DNA from: Chloroflexi bacterium HGW-Chloroflexi-2
GTDB lineage: Bacteria > Chloroflexota > Anaerolineae > Anaerolineales > Anaerolineaceae
Assembly: GCA_002840735.1 (NCBI GenBank)
Contig: PHBY01000001.1
Coordinates: 186,001 to 250,000, forward strand
Length of the DNA: 64,000 bases
Direction of reading: 5' to 3'
Under the pieces are notes generated by a model that saw only the letters and a program-made list of their open reading frames with translations, was not told the DNA's origin and did no database searches. The position numbers and the translations under genes are program-made. This document shows, in pieces, positions 53,434-62,241 of this stretch (within the stretch, counting starts at the first letter, position 1; each line of letters starts with the position of its first letter).

Positions 53434-53544
53434 TTGGAATTCATTTCTTAACCTGGTGTTCTTGAGGATGAATTATTATTCTTGACTTCTGGTTGATTAT
53501 AAATCAAACCACAAAACTTCATTTGAAATTTGAGCAAATTCTCC

Positions 53545-54753
53545 TTACTTGTTTATTATCTTCGAAAGCACATCCTGAATCCGCTCCATGATCAAAAAAC
53601 CAATCGAGGATTTTACAACATCATCAATAATTTCAACTTCCCCACCGGTGTATAGAATAGTAAGTCGATTTAAAATCGTTTCGAAATTTTCATCGAAATT
53701 CGTTACATGATCTGCGACAATGAAATCCAAATTTTTTGAAGTTAATTTAATGTTCGCATTTTCGAGAAGATTTTGACTTTCAGAAGCAAACCCAATGGTT
53801 ACTTTTGGACAATTACAATTAGATTTCTGTTGAGCCACATGCCAGAGAATATCATCCGTTGGCACCAATTCTATTTTTACTAAATCATCATCTTTTTTAA
53901 GTTTATGAGGGGAATAATGAAGGGGCTTAAAATCAGCAACTTCTGCCGTCATGACAAGCGCATCTGCATCCATTACTTCTCTTAAAACTGCTTCTTTCAT
54001 TTCTTGTGCATTTTCAACTTTCACAACTTCTGTTCCATACGGTACAGGTTTATTGTGTATAGTCGTAATGAGAATAGTTTTTGCACCAGCATCCAAAGCA
54101 GCTTGCGCAATCGACCATCCTTGTAAGCCCGTTGATCTGTTGGTAATCACTCTGACCGGATCAATTGATTCGCGGGTTGCGCCAACGGTAACCACGATTT
54201 TTTTCCCTTGCAAGGGTCCATTTTTTGATAAAAATAACCTGGTGAACTTGATAATTTCATCCACATTAATTATCTTGTCTCTCGATTTGGTGTCTGGTTG
54301 CATTAATATTTGTATTCCTCGAGATCTTAATTTCTCAAGATTTTCAACCGTTGCGATATTTTCAGAAATCATCAGATCCAAATCTGGTACCAGAATAATT
54401 GGACATTTAACCGACATAGCTGTGTAGACCAGAATATTATCGCTGATACCATTGGCTATTTTGGATATTGTATTTCCACTGGCTGGTGCAATGATCAATA
54501 AGTCGGCTTCGTAGTGTTTTTCGTGAAAGAATTGTTTTTGGTTAATTTGCCACCACTCTTCATCGGTGTATACATGCCTTCCTGTAATAACTTGAAAAAT
54601 CAAAGGTGAAATGAGCTTTTTCGCGCTATAAGTCATAAACACGTCAACGATGGCTCCCAGTTCAACCAATTTCGTGGCTAAAGTGGCAGCCTGATATGCT
54701 CCAAGAGAACCTGTTACGCCTAACAAAATTCTTTTACCAGTCATTACATTCAT
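53545..54753 (-). CDS. coaBC: CoaBC-like protein with altered CoaC active site
   Basis: A 402-residue fusion of an HFCD flavoprotein domain (1-170) and a phosphopantothenoylcysteine synthetase domain (180-402). The flavin motif APASGNTISKIANG is intact. In the substrate clamp, the CoaC PAMN reads PDLD (residues 123-126), and the catalytic Cys of the ACGD segment is absent. CoaB features remain: GATRESIDPVRVITNRSTG with the Asn at 205, VADFKP, and KLKK. The coenzyme A synthetase half may work, while the decarboxylase half looks doubtful. It follows the bifunctional methyltransferase by 32 nt. Confidence 0.85.
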   Translation of the reverse strand: MNVMTGKRILLGVTGSLGAYQAATLATKLVELGAIVDVFMTYSAKKLISPLIFQVITGRHVYTDEEWWQINQKQFFHEKHYEADLLIIAPASGNTISKIANGISDNILVYTAMSVKCPIILVPDLDLMISENIATVENLEKLRSRGIQILMQPDTKSRDKIINVDEIIKFTRLFLSKNGPLQGKKIVVTVGATRESIDPVRVITNRSTGLQGWSIAQAALDAGAKTILITTIHNKPVPYGTEVVKVENAQEMKEAVLREVMDADALVMTAEVADFKPLHYSPHKLKKDDDLVKIELVPTDDILWHVAQQKSNCNCPKVTIGFASESQNLLENANIKLTSKNLDFIVADHVTNFDENFETILNRLTILYTGGEVEIIDDVVKSSIGFLIMERIQDVLSKIINK

Positions 54754-54785
54754 TTTTTCTCCATATCAGAGGCAAGTGGATTGGA

Positions 54786-56663
54786 TTATGGTTGAGTTTT
54801 TTTCTTTACTGTCTCAATGATCTCTGCAACATAGTCAAATCGATTAAAAGCTGGCATTAAGTACACACCTTGCAATTCAGCTTTCATCGCTTCAATTAAT
54901 TCTACAGCTATTTTTATTCCTTCTTCGGCAGACTTATCACCTGCTTTTCTCATTCGAATTTTAATTTCTTCAGGTATGATGATCCCTGGAACTTCGTTAT
55001 GTAGAAAAGCCGCATGGCGATCAGTGGCAAGGGGTAATATTCCAACCAGGATTTTTAAATTCGGATCTCCAGCTTGCTCACGAAACCATCTCAATTGTTC
55101 CAATGCAGATTTAGCATCGAAAATCGGTTGTGTTAATGCAAAATCAGATCCGGCTTTCCTTTTCCTTAAGTGGTTCTTCAGTTCAATTTCAGGGCTTGGA
55201 GAATTGAGATTGAGTGCACTTCCAACAAAAAATGAAGTTGGTTGTCCAATTTCTGAACCGGCATGGTCAATACCAATGTTGAAGGATTCCTTAATTAACT
55301 TAATTAAACCAGATGGGACAAGATCATAATTATCCATTGCCTCCGGATAATCACCAATCGCCGTAGGATCTCCCATCACAACAAAAACATTCCGGATACC
55401 CAACGCATGCGCTGCCAGTAAATCACCCTGCACACGCAATAAGTTTCTTCCTCGCGTGGGAAAATGTAAAACAGTCTCGACACCTACATAGCGTTGAATC
55501 AGACTGCAAACCGCCCAGGGACTCATTCTCATCCTTGCCATCGGACTATCTGCTACATTAATGACATCTGCGCCAGAATCGGCTAATAAACTAGCGCCAG
55601 CCAGTAATTTCTTTGTGCTCAAGCCTCTGGGAGGGTCCATTTCGACGGCAAACACAAATTGATTTGCATCAATTTTTTGGGAAAGCTCTGACTTAGGTGC
55701 TTCTTTTTCAGCTTCACGCTCTATTTGCATTTCAGGTATTTCAAGTCCGAAAGCGATATCAGATGATTTAGTATCCTGAATGATCCGCGAAATTGCCTGA
55801 ATGTGCTTTGGTGTGGTTCCACAACAACCGCCGAGAATTTTCGCACCAGCTTGCCAGAAGGAGATTGCATAATCACCAAAATATTCAGGACCGGCAGGGT
55901 ACATGATCCTTCCATCTTGTTGTTCAGGCCATCCAGCATTCGGCATCACCGAGTAGACACCATTTGGTACAGCAGTCTTCATTTTTTTTAGAATTCTCAA
56001 TAATTGCAAAGGACCGCCAGAACAATTAATCCCGATGACATCCGCACCACTGTTATAAATACTTGTCGCTACTTTTTCAGGTGTATCTCCCAACAAGGTG
56101 CGATCGTCACGGGTAAATGTCATGGATGCAATGATCGGAATATCAGGATTAATTTCCTTCGATGCCAGAATTGCTTCCCTCACCTCATAAAAATCAGTCA
56201 TTGTCTCAATTATGATGACATCAACACCAGCATCGATAAGTGCCTGAATCTGTTCTTTAAAGGCAATTCGTGCATCCTCCAGTTGTACACGGCCAAACGG
56301 TGCCAGGCGAACACCTAATGGTCCAACATCCCCGGCAATAATGATATCTCGAAAACTGGCCATCGCTACTCGGCGAACCAATTCCACGCCTGCCTGGTTA
56401 ATTTCTGCAACCTTATGTTCAAGCCCGAATTGCGATAATTTATAGTGATTCGCTCCAAAGGTATTGGTTTGAATCATCGTTGAACCCGCTTCTATGTAAG
56501 CATGATGAACATCTGCCACCTGAGCAGGATGAGTGATATTTAAATGATCAAAACATTCATCAAATCTGATTCCACGTTGATGAAGAACGGTTCCCATCGC
56601 GCCATCGGATATGATAGGCTTTTCCTGGGCGAGACCTTTAATAAATTTAATTCGTTCACTCAT
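54786..56663 (-). CDS. Bifunctional homocysteine S-methyltransferase / 5,10-methylene-THF reductase
   Basis: A 625-residue fusion like B. subtilis YitJ. Residues 1-300 form a homocysteine methyltransferase barrel with the zinc cysteines in GINCSGGP and GGCCGTTPKHI. Residues about 330-620 form a MetF-type flavin barrel (FAVEMDPPRGLSTKKL, VFVVMGDPTAIGDYPEA, FALTQPIFDAKSALEQL). It overlaps metH by 4 nt, so the two are translationally coupled. Methyl-THF made by the second half can feed MetH. Confidence 0.93.
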   Translation of the reverse strand: MSERIKFIKGLAQEKPIISDGAMGTVLHQRGIRFDECFDHLNITHPAQVADVHHAYIEAGSTMIQTNTFGANHYKLSQFGLEHKVAEINQAGVELVRRVAMASFRDIIIAGDVGPLGVRLAPFGRVQLEDARIAFKEQIQALIDAGVDVIIIETMTDFYEVREAILASKEINPDIPIIASMTFTRDDRTLLGDTPEKVATSIYNSGADVIGINCSGGPLQLLRILKKMKTAVPNGVYSVMPNAGWPEQQDGRIMYPAGPEYFGDYAISFWQAGAKILGGCCGTTPKHIQAISRIIQDTKSSDIAFGLEIPEMQIEREAEKEAPKSELSQKIDANQFVFAVEMDPPRGLSTKKLLAGASLLADSGADVINVADSPMARMRMSPWAVCSLIQRYVGVETVLHFPTRGRNLLRVQGDLLAAHALGIRNVFVVMGDPTAIGDYPEAMDNYDLVPSGLIKLIKESFNIGIDHAGSEIGQPTSFFVGSALNLNSPSPEIELKNHLRKRKAGSDFALTQPIFDAKSALEQLRWFREQAGDPNLKILVGILPLATDRHAAFLHNEVPGIIIPEEIKIRMRKAGDKSAEEGIKIAVELIEAMKAELQGVYLMPAFNRFDYVAEIIETVKKKTQP

Positions 56664-59600
56664 TTTTTCGATTCTTTCATCAGTTGATCCACACGGCTGG
56701 TTCCAATATTGAAATATTTTGCCAGCGGATGATGCAGGATAATTGCGGCTGTAGATTGTTCTGGCACCAATTGGAAGGCTGATGTGAGATGCATTTTCAG
56801 TTCTTGCTCAACCGGCAATAATCTGAACACTTTTTCATGATCGTTTAAATCCGGAATTGATGCATATCCCCAGGAATAGCGTTTGCCCTGTTCCTTCTTC
56901 AGCCCCAACTCTCTACGAATATGGTTGTGTAGATAATCTGCTGTTGCTTCAGCGGTTTGCACTGCCAATCCATGAGTGAAATAAGCTTCCGTGTAATTAC
57001 CACTTGCCTGTAATTTTTCAAATCGTTCTGTAGCTTTGTCTCCAACTGTAACAACCTGTAATGCTACTACATCCATTCTGCCACTTTCAACTGGGGCAAA
57101 GTAATCTGCCAGACTAAGGTTTTCTCCATCCGATTGCCTCGGGAAATTAAATACCTCAAGAACTTTCGGCTCAGAATTATTGAGAGTATTTTGGTCATAG
57201 ACGAGCAAATCATTGCCTGAGGACTGGACAGGGAAATATCCATAAACTGCTTTAGGATTGAGCCATTCATTATGTTTGGCGTCTTTTTTCATTTTAGCTA
57301 ATCTGGCTTCAAAATCAATCTTCAATTTTTTCCACTCATCACCGTGGGTATTTTTAGCACCCCAGGATAACCGAAATAGTTCATTAAGTGATAAATGCTC
57401 AAAAACTGCTTCTAACGGCATGGATTGAACAACCTTCGGACCCCAGGCTGGTACAGATGGAATTTGTTCGGATATTTGAATTTTGGATCGTTTCATTACC
57501 TGAGTTAAATTCTCATTTCCTCCCTCTAAAATTCTTCCCAATTCCATATCAGATTCTTTGATCATTTTTTCCATAAGGTTATCGAATTCTGATGAATTCA
57601 TAATTTGATCCATTGTGGATAAACCTTCGAAGGCATCCTTACAATAAAACACACCACCTTGATAGTATTCGTTTGAGTCTGTCATCAGGATGCGTCGTCC
57701 AAACCTTCGATTTATGGCTGCTCCGCCAATCAGGACAGGAATTTTAGCATTTCTTCGTTGTAACTCATTCACAATCAGTGGCATTTGTTTGCTGGTACTT
57801 ACCAACAAGGCACTTAACCCGATCGCATTGGCCTTGGATTCAAACGCTTTCGAGATAATTGTCTCTGCAGGAACCTGTTTTCCTAAGTCAATAACATCAT
57901 ATCCATTGTTTGTCAGAATCGTCTTGACCAGGTTTTTTCCAATATCATGAACATCTCCGTAAACCGTTGCCAGAACCATCAAACCTTTGCTCACCCCTTC
58001 TTTTTTCTCCAGATAATTTTCCAGATGTGCAACTGATTTTTTCATCACTTCAGCGGATTGAAGTACAAAAGGCAGTATCAATTCACCAGTGCCAAACTTA
58101 TCTCCCACATCTTTCATGGCTGGCAGTAAGACATTATTCAGAATTTCCACTGCTCTGTCAGAGGATGAAATGTCTCCGCGACTTTCAATCAATGCGTCGA
58201 TATCTTTTTCAACACCTTCTTTTTTCCGATGAACAATGCTCCAATGCAATCGTTCTTCTGGAGTCATTGACTTTAGTAATACGTCCTGTTTTGAATCCTT
58301 TTCACCTGACTTAGCGTTATTTTTTTCGTAATAACCGATTAAATCCTGTAATGCGGTTTCATTTCGATAAAAAATGAGATCTTCAGCCAATTTCCTTTCT
58401 TCTTCAGAAATCTCCAGATAGGGTGTGATGTGAACAGGATTGACGATCGCCATGTCGAGGCCAGCCTGTACGGAGTGATATAGCATAACACTATTCAAAA
58501 CTGCCCTGGCTGCGGGTGATAAACCGAAGGAAACATTGCTTACGCCTAAAGAAGTAAGCACACCCGGTATATTTTCTTTGATGAGCCGAATACCTTCAAT
58601 TGTTTCTTGAGCGGATAAATTGAATTCAGGGTCACCGGTTGCCAGTGTAAAAGTTAAAGCATCGATCACCAAATCTGAAGGTGACAATCCATGTTCATTT
58701 ACTGCTACATCCACCAACCGTTTGGAAATTTCTAATTTTCTTTGCGCAGTTTTAGCCATGCCGGCTTCGTCAATGGTTAATACCAAAACAGCTGCATTAT
58801 ATTTTTTTGCCAATTGAAATACTTCATCTGCTTTTTCTCGTCCCGATTCAAAGTGCGTTGAATTAATCATGCAGCGACCTGGTGCGGTTTGCAGTGCCAT
58901 TTCCATCACATCTAACTCGGTGGAATCGATGACTAACGGGACTTTAATATTCGGTGCAATTTTTTTTATGACCCTGCGAATAGTTTCAACTTCATCGGCT
59001 CTTTCGGTTAATGCAACACAGATATCAAGGCCGTGTGCACCACCATCCACCTGTTGCTGTGCAATTCCCAGTACACGCTCGTAATCCTGATCCAATATTA
59101 TTTTTTTAAATATTTTACTGCCTTGCGTATTGAGTCTTTCGCCAATCAAAAATGGAGGAGGTTCTTGCTGCATGTTCATAACCTGAATAGCCGAAGCTAA
59201 TTGAGCGCGTTGAATGATCGGACGGGGTGGATGCTTCTTCCCACCCACTTTCTCAACCAGCTCTTTCAGATGGAGTGGAGTTGTTCCACAACAACCTCCC
59301 ACAACACTGATCTGATACTTTTCAATAAATTCACTCAAGGAATCGGCAAATTCGATGGGCGATAATGGGTAAACCGCTTCCCCGTCCACATTCAGGGGTA
59401 AACCTGCATTTGGAATGCACGATACCGGCAAATTGGAATTTTCACCCAAAAAGGAAATGGGTTCACGCATGTGCTCAGGTCCGGTGGAACAGTTCAATCC
59501 AATAATGTCGATCGGCAGGTCCTCCAGGATAGCCAGCGCAGCTGCGATGTCTGTCCCCAATAACATTCGCCCGGTGGTATCCAATGTTACCTGTGCCTGA

Positions 59601-60196
59601 ATAGGCAAATAAATACCTGTTTCTTCAAAAGCCTGCTGAATACCAAGAATACATGCCTTTACTTCGAGTATGTCCTGTGATGTCTCAATCAATAAAACAT
59701 CCACTCCACCTGCAATTAATCCTTTAGCTTGTTCCTGAAAAACTGCAACCAATTCACCAAATTGGATATTCGATAATTCCGGATCCTCCATGCTGGGTAA
59801 TTTTCCGGATGGGCCGATCGATCCGGCAACAAAACGCTTATGGAGAGTGCTTTTGGAGAACTCATCAGCAAGATTCTTGGCTAATTCTGCTGCTTTTTTG
59901 TTAATTTCAACAACACGATCCTGGAGCCCATACTCAGCCAGCGTAATCCGGTTCGATCGGAATGTGTCTGTTTCCAACACATCGACTCCAACTTCCAGAA
60001 ATGATCTGTGAACTTTCTCCACAGCTTCAGGATGACTGATGACAAGAAAGTCATTGCATCCAAAATATATCTCACCACCAAAATCTTTTGCTGTCAGATC
60101 CAATTTTTGTAGACTGGTGCCCATTGCCCCGTCATAAATTAACACTCGTTCTTTTACAGCATCCAGAAATGATCGATTGGTGTATTTTCTCTGCAT
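56660..60196 (-). CDS. metH: Cobalamin-dependent methionine synthase
   Basis: A 1178-residue four-module MetH. Order: homocysteine domain (about 1-320, zinc cysteines in GLNCSTG and GGCCGTTPLHL), methyl-THF pterin domain (about 345-620, from IGERLNTQGSKIFKK), cobalamin cap and binding domain (about 650-890, GDVHDIGKNLVKT, with the cobalt-ligating His), and SAM-dependent reactivation domain (about 920-1170, SWGYASIPDLND). It is full length. Expression is set by a SAM-I riboswitch with terminator in the leader. Confidence 0.97.
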   Translation of the reverse strand: MQRKYTNRSFLDAVKERVLIYDGAMGTSLQKLDLTAKDFGGEIYFGCNDFLVISHPEAVEKVHRSFLEVGVDVLETDTFRSNRITLAEYGLQDRVVEINKKAAELAKNLADEFSKSTLHKRFVAGSIGPSGKLPSMEDPELSNIQFGELVAVFQEQAKGLIAGGVDVLLIETSQDILEVKACILGIQQAFEETGIYLPIQAQVTLDTTGRMLLGTDIAAALAILEDLPIDIIGLNCSTGPEHMREPISFLGENSNLPVSCIPNAGLPLNVDGEAVYPLSPIEFADSLSEFIEKYQISVVGGCCGTTPLHLKELVEKVGGKKHPPRPIIQRAQLASAIQVMNMQQEPPPFLIGERLNTQGSKIFKKIILDQDYERVLGIAQQQVDGGAHGLDICVALTERADEVETIRRVIKKIAPNIKVPLVIDSTELDVMEMALQTAPGRCMINSTHFESGREKADEVFQLAKKYNAAVLVLTIDEAGMAKTAQRKLEISKRLVDVAVNEHGLSPSDLVIDALTFTLATGDPEFNLSAQETIEGIRLIKENIPGVLTSLGVSNVSFGLSPAARAVLNSVMLYHSVQAGLDMAIVNPVHITPYLEISEEERKLAEDLIFYRNETALQDLIGYYEKNNAKSGEKDSKQDVLLKSMTPEERLHWSIVHRKKEGVEKDIDALIESRGDISSSDRAVEILNNVLLPAMKDVGDKFGTGELILPFVLQSAEVMKKSVAHLENYLEKKEGVSKGLMVLATVYGDVHDIGKNLVKTILTNNGYDVIDLGKQVPAETIISKAFESKANAIGLSALLVSTSKQMPLIVNELQRRNAKIPVLIGGAAINRRFGRRILMTDSNEYYQGGVFYCKDAFEGLSTMDQIMNSSEFDNLMEKMIKESDMELGRILEGGNENLTQVMKRSKIQISEQIPSVPAWGPKVVQSMPLEAVFEHLSLNELFRLSWGAKNTHGDEWKKLKIDFEARLAKMKKDAKHNEWLNPKAVYGYFPVQSSGNDLLVYDQNTLNNSEPKVLEVFNFPRQSDGENLSLADYFAPVESGRMDVVALQVVTVGDKATERFEKLQASGNYTEAYFTHGLAVQTAEATADYLHNHIRRELGLKKEQGKRYSWGYASIPDLNDHEKVFRLLPVEQELKMHLTSAFQLVPEQSTAAIILHHPLAKYFNIGTSRVDQLMKESKK

Positions 60197-60223
60197 AAAT
60201 TCTCCACTAAATATCCAAATTTA

Positions 60224-60249
60224 CAAAAAAACCTCTCATGAAGAGAGGT
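60224..60249 (-). terminator. Riboswitch-controlled terminator in the metH leader
   Basis: ACCTCTC-TTCAT-GAGAGGT followed by TTTTTTG on the minus strand lies just after the SAM-I aptamer and about 30 nt before metH. The 5' arm is also complementary to the GAGAGGT stretch at the aptamer's 5' end, giving a plausible antiterminator. Confidence 0.9.
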
Positions 60250-60261
60250 CAATTTTTGATT

Positions 60262-60365
60262 GATCTCATCTTCCAGAGCTACCTTGCTCTGCCGGAATTG
60301 GCACCTGAAATTCCAGGTTGCCGAGGTTTCTTTGGGCCGGTCCCTCAACCTCTCTTGATGAGTAG
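60262..60365 (-). promoter_or_regulatory. SAM-I (S-box) riboswitch
   Basis: The minus strand contains the S-box core in order: P1 strand CTCATC, AAGAGAGGTTGAGGGA, CCGGCCC, AACCTCGGCAACC, a P3 hairpin, GGTGCCAATTCC, GCAGAGC hairpin and the closing GATGAG. With SAM bound, the downstream terminator would form and switch off metH and the bifunctional gene. Confidence 0.96.
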
Positions 60366-60376
60366 CACGTGGTTAA

Positions 60377-60405
60377 ATCCTACCACAAAAGAGATTCAAG
60401 GTCAA
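60377..60405 (-). promoter_or_regulatory. Promoter upstream of the SAM riboswitch
   Basis: TTGACC (60400-60405) and TAGGAT (60377-60382) are 17 nt apart on the minus strand, placing the transcript start just before the aptamer. Confidence 0.7.
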
Positions 60406-60473
60406 AAAATGGTGTATGCTTTTAAAGTATTAATCGATTAATATTCGGATATAATTTACACGAGGTGAGCAGT

Positions 60474-60881
60474 TTGAAATCAAATCTCAAAGATCTGCCT
60501 TCTATACTATTTACATCCATCTTCATAGCAACAATTGGCTGGGTTGGTCTTTTCTTTTTATTACAATACACGCAACCTTTCTTAGGTCCTCGATGGTTAT
60601 TTTTCTTTTTATTAACGATGGGTGGTAGTGGTACCGCATTACCAGTGGTCTATTTCTTAAATATTCGCTTTCCCCATGATCCACCAGCCAACACGTCAGT
60701 AATTATCCGGCAGGCAGTTTGGTTTGCAATTTTTATCGACATGTTAGCCTGGTTGCAATTAGGTCGTGTGTTAAATTCAATTTTGACTGTGGTGATTGCT
60801 ATAGGAATTATCGTCATTGAAAAACTTATTCGGTTAGTCGAACGCAGCCGTTGGCAACCCTCACACGAACAAAATGAATGA
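60474..60881 (+). CDS. Small four-helix membrane protein
   Basis: A 135-residue protein with four hydrophobic helices (about 10-32, 40-62, 78-95, 97-117) and a basic, Arg/Trp-containing tail. I do not recognise a family. The track's GTG at 60465 lies inside GAGGTGA, which looks like a perfect ribosome-binding site. The TTG at 60474, six bases on, is therefore the likelier start. A TATAAT at 60450-60455 sits very close upstream. It overlaps selA by 8 nt and is probably its operon partner. Confidence 0.65.
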   Translation: MKSNLKDLPSILFTSIFIATIGWVGLFFLLQYTQPFLGPRWLFFFLLTMGGSGTALPVVYFLNIRFPHDPPANTSVIIRQAVWFAIFIDMLAWLQLGRVLNSILTVVIAIGIIVIEKLIRLVERSRWQPSHEQNE

Positions 60882-62241
60882 GTTACGTAACTTACCATCC
60901 GTCGAAAAAATAATTCAGTATTCTGAGTCTGAAGAATGGATCAGCAAATTCGGTCGTGATCAGACATTACGAGCTATTCGAGAAACGTTAGATTTTTTTA
61001 GATCAGAAATTAAATCTGGTAAATATGCGCCTGATCACTTAGAAATATCAAACCAGATTCAAGAGATCCTATCCAATCGTTTTTCTCCAACTTTAATACC
61101 GGTTATTAATGCTACTGGAGTAGTCTTACATACTAATCTTGGTAGAGCGCCTTTGAGTCACGAAACCATGCGAGCGATGCAATCCATTGGATCAGAATAC
61201 AGCACTCTTGAATTCAATTTATCAACGGGAAAACGTGGATCCCGCTCAGTTCACGCTGAAGAAATCCTTAAGCAACTGACCGGTGCAGAAGCAGCCATTG
61301 TTGTCAATAATAATGCTGCTGCGGTATTGCTGGTATTGAGTGCGCTGGCAAAAAGAAAAAATGTGATCATCGCCCGCTCACAATTAATAGAAATTGGGGG
61401 TGGTTTTCGTATCCCGGATGTAATGAAACAATCCGGAGCAAAGTTGAAAGAAGTAGGAACGACCAATCGGGTTAGAGTTTCCGACTATGAACAAGCTTTA
61501 CAGGAATCATCTGCGCTGGTCATGCGGGCACATCACTCCAATTTTAAGATAATGGGGTTCACCCAGGAACCGAATCTGCGGGAAATTGTAGAAATTTCGC
61601 ATCAATTTGGGATTCCGGTCATGGATGATCTCGGTTCAGGGACATTTTTAGATACATCCGAATTTGGACTCTCCCACGAACCGACGATATCTGATTCGGT
61701 CCAGGCGGATGCGGACATTATTTCTTTTTCAGGAGATAAATTATTAGGTGGTCCCCAGGCAGGTATTATCATTGGAAAAAGTGTGTTTATCCAAAAAATC
61801 AAAAATCATCCGCTCGCCAGAGCCATTCGACCGGATAAAATCTGTCTGGCAGGGTTAACCGCAACGCTTACACATTATTTAAGAAATGAAGCCGTAGAAA
61901 AAATTCCTGTCTGGCAAATGATTTCACGTACTTCTTCGTCCCTGGAAACTCAGGCTAAATTCTGGCAGCAAAAATTAAAATTCGGGGAAGTATTGCCATC
62001 ATTATCCACAATCGGTGGTGGCAGTCTACCCGAGGAGACGCTTCCAACTTTCGTTTTGGCTGTTCTGCTCCCAAAACCAGATTTGGTTATGAAGAAGTTA
62101 CGCTCTCTTGATCATCCCATTATTGCCCGACTCGAAGATAATAAAATCCTGTTCGACCCCAGAACAGTATTACCAGAACAGGAGACTGCATTTATCTTTG
62201 GGCTACAAAAAATCTTTGATGAACTTAAAAAGGATAGATAA
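60874..62241 (+). CDS. selA: L-seryl-tRNA(Sec) selenium transferase
   Basis: A 455-residue PLP enzyme that converts Ser-tRNA(Sec) to Sec-tRNA(Sec) using selenophosphate. Family segments are LIPVINATGVVLHTNLGRAPL, EFNLSTGKRGSR, NNNAAAVLL and the PLP lysine in FSGDKLLGGPQAG. The N-terminal tRNA-binding helix region starts LRNLPSVEKII. Length is normal. It complements selB at the other end of the window. Confidence 0.96.
   Translation: MNELRNLPSVEKIIQYSESEEWISKFGRDQTLRAIRETLDFFRSEIKSGKYAPDHLEISNQIQEILSNRFSPTLIPVINATGVVLHTNLGRAPLSHETMRAMQSIGSEYSTLEFNLSTGKRGSRSVHAEEILKQLTGAEAAIVVNNNAAAVLLVLSALAKRKNVIIARSQLIEIGGGFRIPDVMKQSGAKLKEVGTTNRVRVSDYEQALQESSALVMRAHHSNFKIMGFTQEPNLREIVEISHQFGIPVMDDLGSGTFLDTSEFGLSHEPTISDSVQADADIISFSGDKLLGGPQAGIIIGKSVFIQKIKNHPLARAIRPDKICLAGLTATLTHYLRNEAVEKIPVWQMISRTSSSLETQAKFWQQKLKFGEVLPSLSTIGGGSLPEETLPTFVLAVLLPKPDLVMKKLRSLDHPIIARLEDNKILFDPRTVLPEQETAFIFGLQKIFDELKKDR

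Noticed and set aside
60197-60464. tRNA-Sec (selC) upstream of selA
   Set aside because: The structured RNA here is on the minus strand and matches the S-box core; no long-acceptor tRNA with a UCA anticodon was found.
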